A DNA stretch of 64,000 bases from Breviolum minutum Mf 1.05b.01. Its lineage: Eukaryota; Sar; Dinophyceae; Suessiales; Symbiodiniaceae. Positions 11,397 to 21,975 of the stretch are shown here, one piece after another. The stretch is taken from contig DF240153.1 of NCBI GenBank assembly GCA_000507305.1, forward strand, positions 1-64,000, written 5' to 3'. The position numbers and the translations under genes are program-made. Each line of letters opens with the position of its first letter. The stretch's first letter is position 1. Under the pieces are notes generated by a model. The model was not told where the DNA came from. It ran no database searches and saw nothing but the letters and a program-made list of their open reading frames with translations.

Positions 11397-11531
11397 TCAT
11401 TTCGTGCGAATTAGAAATGTTTTCAGGAAAAAAATCCTTTCTTCTATGGACAAAAGCGATGGTTCGTCTTGAGTTCAAGCTTCATCCTCTTCGTGATGGG
11501 CAGAAGAAACCAACAAAATCCAGAGAAATCT

Positions 11532-11645
11532 TAATGACTGGTCAACCTACCCCCCCCCCCCGGTTTTGGACCCCTGTGAGGAATAGCTGGCCTTATTTCT
11601 GGGGGGGGCTGTGCTCGGTAACGTTAGTGGGGTAGGTTGGTGGGG
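11532..11645. mobile_element. MITE-like element, family K
   Basis: Left arm ACTGGTCAACCTACCCCCC, right arm GTGGGGTAGGTTGGTGG, with GGCCTTATTTCTGG inside. A longer copy is at 51283. Confidence 0.65.
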
Positions 11646-11811
11646 AACCTTCGGGGGGTAGGTCGACCAACCTCACTGAGTTCGATCATATCATGTGGTG
11701 CTGAGAGCCAACCTGAAGATCCTCTGGGCGTGGGAGTTCTTTCAATGGTTCATCCTTGGTTTGGCGGTTTCAAGACCCCGAGGATTGGGGCACCAAATGG
11801 GATGGATGAAA

Positions 11812-11990
11812 AATATATATGAGCCACGAAAGACACCTGATTATTACTTTCCATTGAATCCTGGTTGTTTAATAGGGATCCTTATATTTCATGGTTTATT
11901 ATAATCCCCACATAAGCTGGGTAGGATTTCATCCCCAAACATATACCCCTAAACAGACAGGCGGGGCCCTTTTTTTAATGGCTCATATGT
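11812..11990. mobile_element. Family L element
   Basis: Left part ATGAGCCACGAAAGACACC with TCCTGGTTGTTTAATAGGG, then TATTATAATCCCCACATAAG. The right end has CCCTTTTTTTAATGGCTCAT. The same blocks recur at 25350 (inverse), 29500 and 34150. Confidence 0.6.
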
Positions 11991-11999
11991 TGTGAAGGA

Positions 12000-12380
12000 T
12001 GTGGATGATGCTCCTTGCGACCCGAAGGGGCGGGATATCTCAACATCAGTTTGAAGCTATTGGGGTTTCGCTGATGGGTCACGTCTTTCGCATTTTCCTA
12101 ATGTGTACCATGGGCCCCCCAAAACCTACATGTTGAGAGGTTTTGTTTTATGGTAAATAAATGTAAATAACCTGATTTTTAGGTGGCCAAAACCTTTATG
12201 TTTATCAAAACAACTGCAAGGGTCTTTTCATTTACGAAGACCCGAATCTCGGGTCGAAGGACCCATGTGTGAGAAACACCCCCCGTGGGGTCACATGGAT
12301 CGCCAGAATTGGCGGGAAGAACCAGGAAGAATCTGAGGTGACTGCTCTACCAGCCAGTAACTGCAGCAAGACAAGGGTTA
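12000..12380. other. No gene supported
   Basis: Mixed sequence without strong frames or inverted repeats. A GGTAAATAAATGTAAATAACC hairpin-like tract lies near 12150. Confidence 0.4.
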
Positions 12381-12386
12381 GTTTGT

Positions 12387-12453
<67 letters not shown>
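12387..12453. repeat. (AAC)n microsatellite
   Basis: More than 20 uninterrupted ACA/AAC units. On the minus strand this gives open frames encoding poly-Val or poly-Cys, which are artefacts. Confidence 0.97.
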
Positions 12454-12599
12454 GCAACCACAACCTCCACCCAACTTGGTCCAACTTGAGACTCCCAACC
12501 CATGGTCTTTGACGAAGCACGCCCTCCTTTGGCGGTGGAGTTTGGAGTGCAAAACCCCTTTTGTGTCCCTACAAAATTCAAGCATCCAGGTTATTCAAA

Positions 12600-13600
12600 G
12601 TGACCTTTTCATCCTCTGTTTTCGGAGGCCACGTTTTCACCATCCCAAAAAGGACACAAGGAATTGCCAGGATGACATATTTTGGGGGGGAGTCACAAAT
12701 TTCAAGAGAACTACCCTCCCTAACACGAACAAATCCCCATAGTTCAAATCCCATTATAATTTTTGATGGTCAATACGATCAAGAAATTGTTTTGATCTTC
12801 CAGCCACTTTTCTGTGTTTCTTCACCAGGGGCTTTGCATAGTTTTCCATGATCGTGTTTTTTACGAAAAAGCTCTCATGCTTTCCATGTTTGCCAGTGCT
12901 AGTTTTGACCACACGCTCCCTGTGGTCAAGAAAACTCTACTGGCAATCTTCATTTTGTGGCCTGCCTTTCCCTGAAGATTGGACCTTTCATCAGCCAGGG
13001 CAAAAGATGGCCATTTTTTTCACAACGGTTCAACGGCAACGGAACCCTGACATGAACCATGAGTCATCCTCATTGGTTCATGGGATCCTCAGTTCATGGC
13101 TTATGAAATAATCCTCAACTGGATATACCATGATCCCCTATATCACAACAAATAACCAGGGTCAACTGGTCACAGCGCTTCTTTTTTTTCAAGCAAACCT
13201 GGCGAGTAATACAGCATTACCAACCCAAAGAATTTGTCACCTTTATAAGGCAGTTTTTGGAAAAAAATACGATGTATTTGCATACTTTGATCCCTCAAAA
13301 ATAGGTCATTTTTATAAGAAACCCCTGTAAAAACTCTTCCCCCCCTCAAAAAAAAAAGAGGGCTGGCTGGGATTTGCCGAGTCATCCTTTCCGAACGAAC
13401 TTTTTGCTTCGAGTTGAGAGGTGCAAACACCAAACTCCGGTGGTATTGGCGTAGAAAATCCAAAACAAAAAAAAGGTTCACCACAAGAAGAAATCCTAAG
13501 ATGTATACATGATGTATTATTTCTGCTTTGCAGATATCTTTAGTCTATCAAAAATATATGTTTATAGCAATCTATATGCCTGGAACTAAAAACAACCTGT
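12600..13600. other. No confident gene
   Basis: Several plus frames of 66-96 codons overlap (12561-12851, 12848-13111, 13130-13330) but carry no motif, and their base composition is like the repeat background. An AACCATGAGTCATCC/TCATGGGATCC local repeat is at 13055-13105. Confidence 0.35.
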
Positions 13601-13616
13601 TGTAAATGGATGGAAA

Positions 13617-13722
13617 TGGTGAATTTCCACCCATTTCCCTAACATAAAGATTTGGTGAATTTCCACCCATTTCCCTAGATAACGATTTGCTTCATCATCC
13701 AACTGAAACAACCATTAAAAAA
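13617..13722. mobile_element. Family M element with internal direct repeat
   Basis: GGTGAATTTCCACCCATTTCC occurs twice (about 13618 and 13654), followed by CATCATCCAACTGAAACAAC. The latter is the inverse of GTTTCAGTTGGATGATG found at 8030, 11008 and 16678. Confidence 0.6.
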
Positions 13723-13989
13723 ATTGGTTCTTAAGGGTACTAGGGTATTTCTATATAGTCTCTTGAATCGCCACTCCGGCTTGACAAAACCAAGGCGCCA
13801 TGAGACGTAATCCTCCCTCTTGTACCGAATCCCTGGGCCCCACTGGGCTGGGCTTGCGGCTTGTTGTTTCCCTACATGTTGGGGACACCCATGGAAATTA
13901 AGAACTACCATGGGTGTCCCCACGTTTCCCTCATTTTTAGGGGTTATAACTGAGTTATAACCCATATTTCTAGGGATTGAAACTTTTAT

Positions 13990-14115
13990 TTTTTCATGGG
14001 CACTTGGGGGCTCATGGTAGTTAGTGAGTTGGTTTATTTCACCTATCTAGGGGATTTATAACCTATTCATATAGGGGTTATAATCCATTGACTAAGTACC
14101 AGCAGGACATCCCAG
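13990..14115. mobile_element. Family E element
   Basis: TAGTGAGTTGGTTTATTTCACC, then GGGGATTTATAACC...GGGGTTATAATCC, ending TGACTAAGTACCAGCAGGAC. Shared with 3850 and 35360. Confidence 0.6.
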
Positions 14116-14270
14116 CAGGGATCCTGGCTCACCAAACGTCGGAGGATGATTTCTGGGGTGTACTTCATCACCGAAACAAAACGCAAAGTATTTAGGTTCC
14201 ATCAAACCATCCTCAAAAAATGATTGGATCCCTAGGGTCTTGTTCCTGATGAAAAATCTGTTGGCAATTT

Positions 14271-14480
14271 ATGTTGGGTGATGTTTGCCACCACTTCCAA
14301 ATCCCAAAGTGGTTCAAAAGCTCAATGGCAAAGAACAATGGGATCAATACAATCAAGGAGTCTCATCTTGAATGGCTGGAATTTTGGAAATATCTCACCG
14401 ATTTTCTGCTGCTCAGAGCTGCTTTTTCATATGAGAAAAGTAAACTGGATGTAACTGCATGTGTTGACCCCAAACTCTAG
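14271..14480 (+). CDS. Weak candidate exon
   Basis: A 69-codon plus frame containing KESHLEWLEFWKYLTDFLLL and ending VTACVDPKL with a stop. The hydrophobic/charged pattern is protein-like, but no family, start context or splice sites are convincing. It is followed at 14725 by a family R repeat. Confidence 0.25.
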   Translation: MLGDVCHHFQIPKWFKSSMAKNNGINTIKESHLEWLEFWKYLTDFLLLRAAFSYEKSKLDVTACVDPKL

Positions 14481-14724
14481 GGAATCGAATCCAATCAAAA
14501 TCATGGGATTCTACATGATCTACCCGTCATTGCCACCCTTACCCCAAGAATGGGCCCTTATTAAGGGATCATGGGTGATAATCCATCAATAAGGCCCTAT
14601 TCTCTGGAAAGTTGCAGTGAGGGGGGGTAAATCTATCAATTTTGTACGCTCCCAAAAAATGGTCTCCATTTTTTTCATTTCAGCGAAGAAAACTAGTTGG
14701 TGCGAATCACCTCGTTGCTCATTT

Positions 14725-14795
14725 GCTGGTCATTTAGTAGGGAACATGGTCATCCCAAAAGCTCATTTGATCATCACTAAGCACAGCCCAGTTCA
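14725..14795. mobile_element. Family R repeat
   Basis: GGTCATTTAGTAGGGAACATG, GTCATCCCAAAAGCTCAT and AAGCACAGCCCAGTTCAATC match 20494-20560 closely. GCACAGCCCAGTT also occurs at 34537. Confidence 0.65.
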
Positions 14796-15167
14796 ATCCG
14801 AGCTGAGAGGAAAAAAACTCCATCAAGCCTTCATCTCCGATATCCTCATGAAATTTTGAAATGTTATTTGGCTAGCAAAGAAGGGATTTTGGAAGACTAA
14901 GGTACTGAAGGGCAACATAATCCCCACTGAATAACAGGGTAGAGGACTTTTACCCCGGAAACAATTTATCAAGCAACCGGGGCCAGTTAGGTTGTTACAA
15001 TCTTGTCAACCACAGAAGAAAATTGTTGCTGACTTTTTTTCCACACAAAATGCATGTCCTATCAATGAAGTCGTGGAGAAACAACAAAATCAAGGTACTT
15101 GTATGACAGACATTCGCAAACTTCTGGGCAAATTACAATACTTCCTAAACCTGAATTAAGAAGATTT

Positions 15168-15560
15168 TTAGGTGATTTCCCTTACTAAACCAACATTTGA
15201 GGTGACATTGCCCAAATACTTGCTGTGCTTCTTGTTGCCTTTTTGCTTGTCGCTTGTTGTCGCCCCTATACCCAGATCCACCGACACCAACCAAACCCGG
15301 ACGAACGGATGGCATTCGGGCCTGCGTCCTTTCAGTAAGACACGTTGCCATTTCCGACCGTCCAATTCCTTGACCTGCCAAGGCTTGCAGGTGTGGCGTG
15401 TTTCCAACGTCGGATTACATTTGATACCGATACCCGAAGTTTTTTCGTGTTTGCCCCCTGAAAATTTGGGCCGATTGATTGCCCCCAAAAGGGAAGCCGG
15501 ATAAGAGGAAACCAAGCACCATTTTTTCAGGGGTATATTACTCGCTCTTAAACTTCCAGA
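15168..15560 (-). CDS. Candidate exon region, unknown
   Basis: A GC-richer minus-strand island at about 15190-15480 with two competing open frames. One, open for 151 codons, contains WQVKELDGRKWQRVLLKGRR and SVDLGIGATTSDKQKGNKK. The other contains QGIGRSEMATCLTERTQARM and PSVRPGLVGVGGSGYRGD. Neither is recognised. The left edge lies in AT-rich sequence and the right edge borders repeat-like GGGGTA sequence, so only the core is likely to be exon. Confidence 0.35.
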   Translation of the reverse strand, partial: SGSLRASNIPLKKWCLVSSYPASLLGAINRPKFSGGKHEKTSGIGIKCNPTLETRHTCKPWQVKELDGRKWQRVLLKGRRPECHPFVRVWLVSVDLGIGATTSDKQKGNKKHSKYLGNVTSNVGLVREIT

Positions 15561-15684
15561 GGGGGTAATTAGTATATTTTTGAGGTAGTGGTTGAGCCGC
15601 CCCATCTGATCTTCTTTCGTCAAATTAGACCATTTCCCCCTAATAGGGGTAAAATAAAAATTGAAAGCACCACCTAGTATTGAG

Positions 15685-15794
15685 ATACCCCCTGGAAGTT
15701 TAACATAGCCCCTGAAAATAAGCTATCCCAAAAGGAAAGTAATCTTCCAACCATCATTTTTCAGGGGCAAGCTGTTAAACTTCGCGGGTGTAAA
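15685..15794. mobile_element. MITE-like element, family B
   Basis: Left arm TACCCCCTGGAAGTTTAACA with TAGCCCCTG, right arm CAGGGGCAAGCTGTTAAAC with TTCGCGGGTG. Internal CCCAAAAGGAAAGTAATCTT. Confidence 0.8.
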
Positions 15795-15875
15795 ATGTTG
15801 GAATCCGCTTCGAAAGACTTTTATAAAGAAATGAAAGAAATCAACCTTTTTGAATGGCACAAGTTCAAGCAATTC

Positions 15876-15992
15876 AATATCTGTTGATGGTTCAGATATC
15901 CGGCGATCACCAGTTGAGGTTGGTAGTTTATCCCATCATTTACAGGGTTTTCTAGATCCCAGGTGGTGCATGATATCTTCCCCTATTAAAAA
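15876..15992. mobile_element. Family F element, left-complete
   Basis: Starts TCTGTTGATGGTTCAGATATC then CGGCG. The interior shares TTTACAGGGTTTTCTAGATCC with 30260. The right arm is eroded (CAGGTGGTGCATGATATC). Confidence 0.55.
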
Positions 15993-16070
15993 AGTAAATC
16001 AACTTCTGTATAACTTGGATAGCAACTTCTCAAGAAACCCAATACACTCTTGAAGCTTAACAGCGAGTGG

Positions 16071-16160
16071 GAACCCCTGAACACAGGCCGTCTGACCCAA
16101 AAGGAAATTCATCTTCCAACCATTATGTTTCAGGGATAATGGTAGTTTCAGGGAGGGCAC
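16071..16160. mobile_element. Family B element, short
   Basis: GAACCCCTGAACACAGGC on the left, CCCAAAAGGAAATTCATCTT inside, GGTAGTTTCAGGGAGGGC on the right. Confidence 0.6.
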
Positions 16161-16665
16161 ATCTACTTTCTTAAGGTGGAGTTTTGCTCAGCATGTTTTG
16201 TTTTCCTGATGGGTTTCCCAGGTATAAATCAATAGTACTTCTCAAAATGATTAAACTTATAACTTCCTGGATTTTTCTACTTAGTTACTTGGAAGACTTC
16301 TGAAGGTTTCAATTTCAAAAAAACGGCCATTACGCCTACCTTGGAAACTTCTCACATCAAAATCAAGATGAACTCAAGCCAAAAAAAATGAGTGACTCTA
16401 ACTCTGGAAGTCTTTGAAAAACCATCAAAAAAAATGGTGGCAAACTCCTTTGGATGATGCTCAACCCTCATTGAAAAAAAAACATGGTGGTTCCAAGAAC
16501 TTCCAGAGCATCCCCATTTTTTGTCAACAATTTTCCTCGATGGCTCATGGCCTCCAGGATGTATTTGTGTCGTGGCATCCTAAATGGTTTTTGTTAAGCC
16601 TTGGGATTCCAGTACTAAAGATATACTAAGTTAGGAACGCCCTAAACAAACATATGTTATATATG

Positions 16666-16765
16666 TTGGTGGTTAGCTTCAGTTGGATGATGAAATGATG
16701 ACTTCTCCAAATCTTTATGTGAGGGAAATGGGTGGCCAAAATCACCATTTCCATCCATGAAAAAA
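16666..16765. mobile_element. Family M element
   Basis: GCTTCAGTTGGATGATGAAA, CCAAATCTTTATGTGAGGG, then ATGGGTGGCCAAAATCACC. Shared with 10998 and 49340. Confidence 0.55.
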
Positions 16766-17108
16766 GCAGGTTCTAAAGGAGCCTGCGTCACTGGGTGAGG
16801 GAGGCATCTCAAGTCGATAAGCTTAGTCAGCTTGGTGAAACAACACCCCTGTGTTGTTGTCAGTTAGTAAGTTGGGTGAAACAATTGTGGTTAGATTATA
16901 GATACACCCCCAAAAAACGAACATGACTGGCTGGGAAAGACAACCATGAAAGATGTATCTTCTATATCTTTAAGTGGTGATTTTCCAGCAAGCCGTACTA
17001 GTCTGCTGTCGGGTGGATGCCCTCCATCTAGAACCTTGCCCCTGAAACCCCCATTTCGCCGCCATTTTTTGGGACTCTTTGCCCCTCCGAAACGTTTCCG
17101 CGTTTCAG

Positions 17109-17231
17109 CGGTTGGTGCGGGCCCCGTTGTCTTTGCGGGACCTCAGCGTGCAAGCATTTCGGGGCCCCGTTGTTGTTCTCATGGCAACATCACACCTTTT
17201 TGCCAATGGATTCCCAGAATTTGATGCATAC
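17109..17231 (+). CDS. Candidate exon, unknown protein
   Basis: After a pyrimidine-rich acceptor (TTTCCGCGTTTCAG) the plus frame reads RLVRAPLSLRDLSVQAFRGP then VVVLMATSHLFANGFPEF. The GC-rich core stands out from its flanks. The frame remains open to a stop at 17300, but bases after about 17231 become A-rich, so the donor is probably near there. Unidentified; composition suggests a folded domain piece. Confidence 0.45.
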
Positions 17232-17457
17232 AAAAAAAATGGCAATCTCAAACAGCTATCTCAAAATGCTATTGAAATTCAGCCCTCTATAGGGTTCTGA
17301 CTTTTTTGAGCCACGGGCCAATCCAGGTTCTTCCAATTTTTCCTGCTAAAAACCAACCCTTTCGAACTCACCTAAGGGTTAATTTAGGAACCTGCAAGTC
17401 CCCAAAACTGGAAAATGAACCCCAAAACCAGCAATCCAGTTGCCTAAAAAAAAACGG

Positions 17458-17563
17458 TACACTAGTTGGTGGTTTCAACCCCTTTGAATTAGTGAAATTG
17501 GATCATTTCCCCAGGTAGGGATGAAAATAAAAAATCATTGAAACCACGACCTAGTACACTATG
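17458..17563. mobile_element. MITE-like element, family C with 8-bp target duplication
   Basis: Left end CTAGTTGGTGGTTTCAACCC, right end TTGAAACCACGACCTAG. GTACACTA is present on both flanks (GGTACACTAG before, CTAGTACACTATG after), a plausible 8-bp target-site duplication. Confidence 0.85.
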
Positions 17564-17574
17564 TTTTCCAGGTG

Positions 17575-17720
17575 CTTCCAAAAGAAAACCCACGCCCAAT
17601 GCCACGAAGCAGGTCTTTCAATGCCACGTCACCATTGAGACTTCTTGATACGGCACTCCGTGGTCGTTCGATCCCTTGCGTGATCCACCATTGGTGCAGT
17701 TCCCAGTGACCCCTTACCAT
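17575..17720 (-). CDS. Candidate exon, unknown protein
   Basis: The minus frame reads HWELHQWWITQGIERPRS, AVSRSLNGDVALKDLLRG and IGRGFSFG. The plus strand has stops here and other minus frames are poorer. The low-coordinate side runs straight into the family C element at 17458-17563, whose flanking GTGTACTAGG could serve as the donor. The element may therefore be, or lie in, the downstream intron. Family not recognised. Confidence 0.5.
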
Positions 17721-17867
17721 TGGGTGGGTGGAATCAACCAAAAGGTCAAATATGTTTTTAAAAGAATACAAAAGAAATTCACTGGAAATACCAAACTACC
17801 TATATATGATATTTAAATGGATCATTGACTTTGGAGGCTACGAACAAGTGGGACTTGGAGGTAAAGG

Positions 17868-18003
17868 TTGAGTAGATGGCACCCACCATCAACTACATGA
17901 CTTAAACCATCAACCGCCAACATCTAGTAATCTAGTATATGAATCACCACCATCAACTGGAGTTTAAGTCATGCTTAGTAAGAGGGCATCTACTCAACCA
18001 ACA
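17868..18003. mobile_element. Inverted-repeat element, family W
   Basis: Left arm GGTTGAGTAGATGGCACCC, right arm GAGGGCATCTACTCAACC, with an inner pair CATGACTTAAACC/GTTTAAGTCATG. Confidence 0.75.
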
Positions 18004-18099
18004 TCAAATTATCTATACTTTGGATCCAACCTCCCAGCCGTGAAGGTCCAAAAAGCTCACCTCAAATTAGAGGCACATGACCAAAGCCAATCAAAAGAT

Positions 18100-18243
18100 G
18101 CTTGGAGGATCATCCAAGTTAGTTTCAGTGGTTAATAACCATGGTGATCGCAAGTCCCCTAAAAATCGGGTCAGTCAACCTATAAATGGCTTGGCTTACC
18201 CCCTTAACCAACCACGTATCGTAAGTGTGATGATCCTCCAAGT
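18100..18243. mobile_element. MITE-like element, family G
   Basis: Begins CTTGGAGGATCATCCAAGTT and ends GTGATGATCCTCCAAG. Inner GTGGTTAATAACCATGG as in the 6401 copy. Confidence 0.85.
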
Positions 18244-18249
18244 AGAGGA

Positions 18250-19180
18250 GTGGAACACAAGGAACTTGTAGCTTGAAAATTCGAGGTCCATGGCTGGGTA
18301 GCTGAAGGGGTATTCCTTCAGTCTACCACCCCCACCCAGGGTTTGAAGTCACAAATGAAGGTTTAGGTTGGGATTCCCGAGCCTAGAAATGGAACAATCC
18401 TGGTGGTGACGATTGCATCCTGGGTGGGGGGTTAGCTCCAAGTTCCCAGGTATTCCAAGCATCCATTTTGCGGTTCAATAATATCTTGAGGGTCAATCTC
18501 AACACTTCCGATAATCTCACCATCCCTAAGAATCAGCCAAAACAACTCAAGTCCCTAAACGGTAAACAGAGATCCAAAAGAACCAAAGATGCTGCAAAAA
18601 CCAGAGTAAAGACCTAGTTTTTCTTCGATTTGCTTGGCCACGATGCTTGGAGAAATTCGCAAAGAATATTCTCCCCACATCATGGTTTTTCATGCTGATA
18701 AATCCCCACGGTGCAATTCGCAAAAAATCACCAACATTGAACAATCCAAGTTTTTTTCATGAAGGTTTTCAGCTGATTCTTAGGGAATCCATTATATCAA
18801 AACGGGCAGGAATTTCTCTTTTTGGAACTCACCAGAAATTGTCCATACATCTCATACCCATGAAACGAAAAGTAAGTTTGTTTCAGATAATTCCAATGTT
18901 TGGGTGGAATTTTCAAAACAGTCGACCAAAATGAAAATGTTCCGCCCCATTTTTCAGGGGCAAATTTGCTGCTAGTTTCCATGGATTGTATGAATTACCA
19001 CCCCCAAAATGTAAAAGATGCTTGGAAAAAGTTCCGAAAATATTCTAGCAAATGGTGATGAAAAATGGTGATAGATCGCATGATGCAATTCAAAAAAAAA
19101 CTAAACAAATCCAAGCGTTTCAAAGCGTTTCTCCAGAGGAATCATACCTTCTGACTATTGTTGGCTTCTAATACCTCATA
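18250..19180. other. No confident gene
   Basis: Frames of 60-95 codons on both strands (18547-18744, 18647-18934, 18797-18982) share no motif and overlap. A TTCAGGGGCAAATTTGCTGC block near 18954 resembles a half family B arm. Confidence 0.35.
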
Positions 19181-19189
19181 TCATATGGG

Positions 19190-19266
19190 ATGTTTACCTG
19201 ATAATTTCCCATAGAAAATCAACCATTCATGTGGGTAAATATACCATGTCCATGGATCCTATGGTA
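19190..19266. mobile_element. Family H element, right-complete
   Basis: TCAACCATTCATGTGGGTAA, ATATACC and CCATGGATCCTATGGTAC form the right half. The left half (GTTTACCTGATAATTTCCC) is eroded. Confidence 0.6.
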
Positions 19267-19278
19267 CATACCCTGCAC

Positions 19279-19412
19279 CGACCTCTTCGTGGTTTCCGCT
19301 GTTCCAAAGCCGCCAGGTGCAGCTGCAGAAAACCCCGCAGCGCCGCAGCTTCGGGCTGCGCCAGATCCCGCGGCACCGCGATGTTCTGAAACAAGAAACG
19401 GAAGGCTGCGAC
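19279..19412 (-). CDS. Candidate exon, Ala/Gly-rich
   Basis: GC-rich minus-strand island between an acceptor AAAACTGCTTCAG and a donor AGGTCG/GTGCAG. The frame reads GRSLPFLVSEHRGAAGSGAA then RSCGAAGFSAAAPGGFGTAE, a low-complexity Ala/Gly-rich linker-type sequence. The donor opens within 15 bases of the family H element at 19190-19266. The opposite strand is also open, with a proline/alanine-rich translation, so strand is inferred from splice consensus. Confidence 0.45.
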
Positions 19413-19991
19413 CTGAAGCAGTTTTCACAGCTATTTCCGCGTGGGTGACACCAAGAACATTGTTAGGGTGAATCAGTGATAATAATGGTTTTATTTACCA
19501 ATCCACCAAAAACCGAGCAAAAATCAACACCCCTTTTTGTTGTATAGTAATTTCCAGTTCGAAAAAGGAAAAATTTCCAGCCAGCTGTGTTAGATAGTAA
19601 GTCCCTTTTGGTACTTGAATCATGGGCTCAACCCAAGTCATTGCAGATTCTCCGAATTCCTGCGGTCATCATTCCTACAGGAATTGGGCGGCTAAACTGA
19701 GATTTGTTCAATGAAAAAGAACATCAAATCATCAGGGATTTCAGACCAAATAATTACCAGTAGTACCACACGAGCCGGTGGCGGAAGTTTCAAAAAGGAA
19801 AAAAACTATAGGAGAGATTGGTTGTTGCGAGTCACGGATGTCAGAGCAAAAACACTGACCAACTGACTAACTAGCTACCTGACTGATTGACTGATTGACT
19901 AACTGATTAACTGAGTAATTGCCTACATATTGTCGGAAGTTTAATATATTTAAACTTCTTTCGATAACTGTGAGTTTCCAGGTTTTGATAC

Positions 19992-20130
19992 CTCCCCCCA
20001 GCTTTAGGTCGGTGGATCCACTGGATCCGGTCGTCTCGTCGCTCCAAGATGCCATGACGGAGTCACCGGTGACCCCACGCGCACTCTGCCGCGCAGCGGA
20101 TTCCAAGTCGTTGGCGAGCAAATCAGATCT
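19992..20130 (-). CDS. Candidate exon, unknown protein
   Basis: Minus frame LLANDLESAARQSARGVTGD then SVMASWSDETTGSSGSTDLK, ending at a good donor (GGGGAG/GTATC). The plus frame over the same bases is open for 115 codons and contains VTPRALCRAADSKSLASKS, so strand is not settled. I favour minus because of the donor and the frequent acidic/serine pattern. Confidence 0.4.
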
Positions 20131-20493
20131 GGGTCGCCGCCCGTGGCGAGTTGCAAAAAAAACACGGCTTGAAACTTCAAAACACGGCCATGGAAATGGG
20201 GAGCAACAAAAACTTACGGGGGTAGAACATGTCCAAGCAAAACAAATTTCAAGTAGATACGCTTAAAGTCCATTTTTTTGATATCTTTTGTTACCCGCAA
20301 CGACTTATGATTTTAGAGAAGCAATAGTGTTGACTTTTTTGGCAAGTGAAAATTCTGGAGAGTGACACGGATAACTATGCTGATATACTCTTTGTTGATG
20401 CGTGTCGAAAACCTAAAGTCAAAGTCCGTGAGATTTAACTGGTTGGTATAAGTAATCCTCACCTTGTTTTCTTCGTTTGCTCGTCATTTAGTA

Positions 20494-20560
20494 GGGGAAA
20501 CTGGTCATCCTAAAAGCTCATGTGCTCATAACGATAAGCACAGCCCAGTTAAAAAAACAA
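20494..20560. mobile_element. Family R repeat
   Basis: CGTCATTTAGTAGGGGAAAC, TCATCCTAAAAGCTCATGTG and AAGCACAGCCCAGTT match 14725-14795. Confidence 0.65.
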
Positions 20561-20567
20561 GTCATTG

Positions 20568-20680
20568 GAAACTAGTTGGTGGTTGAACCAACCCCTTTGA
20601 AAAATATGCTCGTCAAAATGGGAATCTTCCCCAATGTTCGGGGTGAAAATTGAAAATGTTTGAAACCACAAGTCATTGGA
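20568..20680. mobile_element. MITE-like element, family C with 11-bp flanking duplication
   Basis: The element (CTAGTTGGTGGTTGAACC ... ATGTTTGAAACCAC) is flanked on both sides by GTCATTGGAAA, the clearest target duplication in the window. The right end has lost its last bases. Confidence 0.85.
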
Positions 20681-20689
20681 AAGTACTGC

Positions 20690-20835
20690 TTGACATCTTC
20701 AAAATGTTCCTGGAACCTGATAGCCTGATGTTTGCCGCCATCCATTGAAGTTTCATTTGGGATGAGTTGAACCCAAATCTTTTAAATATTAGGGAACATG
20801 ATTCGCTTATAAACATTAGACAGTCATTAAAAAAC
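20690..20835. repeat. Dispersed repeat, family T
   Basis: CCTGGAACCTGATAGCCTGA, CCATCCATTGAAG, TTGAACCCAAATCTTTT and ATTAGACAGTCATTAAAAAAC match in order the copy at 43315-43460. The 117-codon minus frame that crosses this segment (20673-21026) is therefore probably not a gene. Confidence 0.7.
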
Positions 20836-21022
20836 TGCCTGGAAACCCGCAAAAAATACGTGTTTTTCATGGGATGTTTGGTGTGATTTGCCACACCCGT
20901 TTTTTCCAACCATGGCAACCAATGATTTGGAGTCTTGCAACTGAAAAAAAAACTCTCTTCAATTCGTGGATGTTTCGGGTACCAGGTGGTTGGCTTTAGC
21001 GTTCCAGGTTTACATGCAAAAA

Positions 21023-21217
21023 TCATGAAAATGGATGCGCCGACCGAAAAAAATTGACGACAATTTTAAGTTGATGGCAGTGGTTGGAAAGGCAGGCAAG
21101 CAGTGTTTCGGCCAGAAAAGCAGCCCCTGATCCAATATTTACCAAAACTAGTAACCAACTATGAATACAGACAACCGATGAATACATCAAAAGAAAACGC
21201 AGGAAATTTTCATCCAA
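21023..21217 (-). CDS. Weak candidate exon
   Basis: Minus frame containing VNIGSGAAFLAETLLACLSN then HCHQLKIVVNFFRS, hydrophobic and helix-like. There is no firm splice consensus and it sits next to repeat family T. Confidence 0.25.
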   Translation of the reverse strand: MDENFLRFLLMYSSVVCIHSWLLVLVNIGSGAAFLAETLLACLSNHCHQLKIVVNFFRSAHPFS

Positions 21218-21436
21218 AAAAAACCTGCAGCTTCATGTGTTGACCCCAGTTATTTGGGGGTTTTCCACTAGTGGAATTTTCATCCACCAAAGTCACTCAC
21301 TGGAAGCGGGCAAAATCTGACTCCAAGAACCGCTTTTCGTGAACCCCAACATACTCGGTTCAACGTCACTAGGGTCTGACCAACTGCCATGGCAGTTTCC
21401 CTGTGTTTTAGGAGGGATGGTCAAGAACAAAACGGT

Positions 21437-21460
21437 GGATATATATATATATATATATGC
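21437..21460. repeat. (AT)n microsatellite
   Basis: GGATATATATATATATATATG. A half family G end (CTTGGAGGATCATAGTAAGG) follows at 21468. Confidence 0.9.
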
Positions 21461-21593
21461 CCATTACTTGGAGGATCATAGTAAGGGGTTAGGATCGGAG
21501 CCCCATTTGGCACCTCAATAAGGAAGACACCACAGATCGCAAGGCCGCATCAACTTCAGCCACATCCTCCCAAAAAAATGACGGGATACCAAC

Positions 21594-21757
21594 CTGGATG
21601 TCATGCCTTTATCCCACTTATGATAACCCAGGAAGTTTGTTAAAGGTATAGCAAACGGGTTACAAGTTATAACCTATATATCTACAAATGGGGTAGTCAT
21701 TAGGGTTATATATAACCCATTGACCAACCATTTATAACTTCCTGGGACATCCAAGCA
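21594..21757. mobile_element. Family D-like element, expanded
   Basis: ATAACCCAGGAAGTTTGTTA on the left and ACCATTTATAACTTCCTGGG with ACATCCAAG on the right, with internal paired TATAACC blocks. Confidence 0.65.
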
Positions 21758-21849
21758 TAGGATCCATCCGACTGGTATATTTACCTATGTAGGTTCTGGA
21801 ATAGAAATGATCAACAAGGTTTGATGGGCAAACTGTTGTAAGTGGTTTT

Positions 21850-21975
21850 TCGTTATCCCTACAACCCACGCATCTAAGTGGTGTGATTTGTAGGGTTTGC
21901 TGGTGTGAAACATCACATTTACCACATTTACCACATTTACCCCTCGGTTTGCCATCGGTTTTGCAAGGAGGTTAG
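21850..21975. mobile_element. Family X repeat
   Basis: ACGCATCTAAGTGGTGTGAT and TTGTAGGGTTTGCTGGTGTG with AACATCACATTTACC resemble 24530-24615. Confidence 0.45.

Noticed and set aside
12232..12585. Minus frames with long poly-Cys or poly-Val runs
   Set aside because: Produced by the (AAC)n microsatellite at 12387-12453.
20673..21026. 117-codon minus frame
   Set aside because: Most of it lies in dispersed repeat family T, shared with 43315-43460, and there is no motif.
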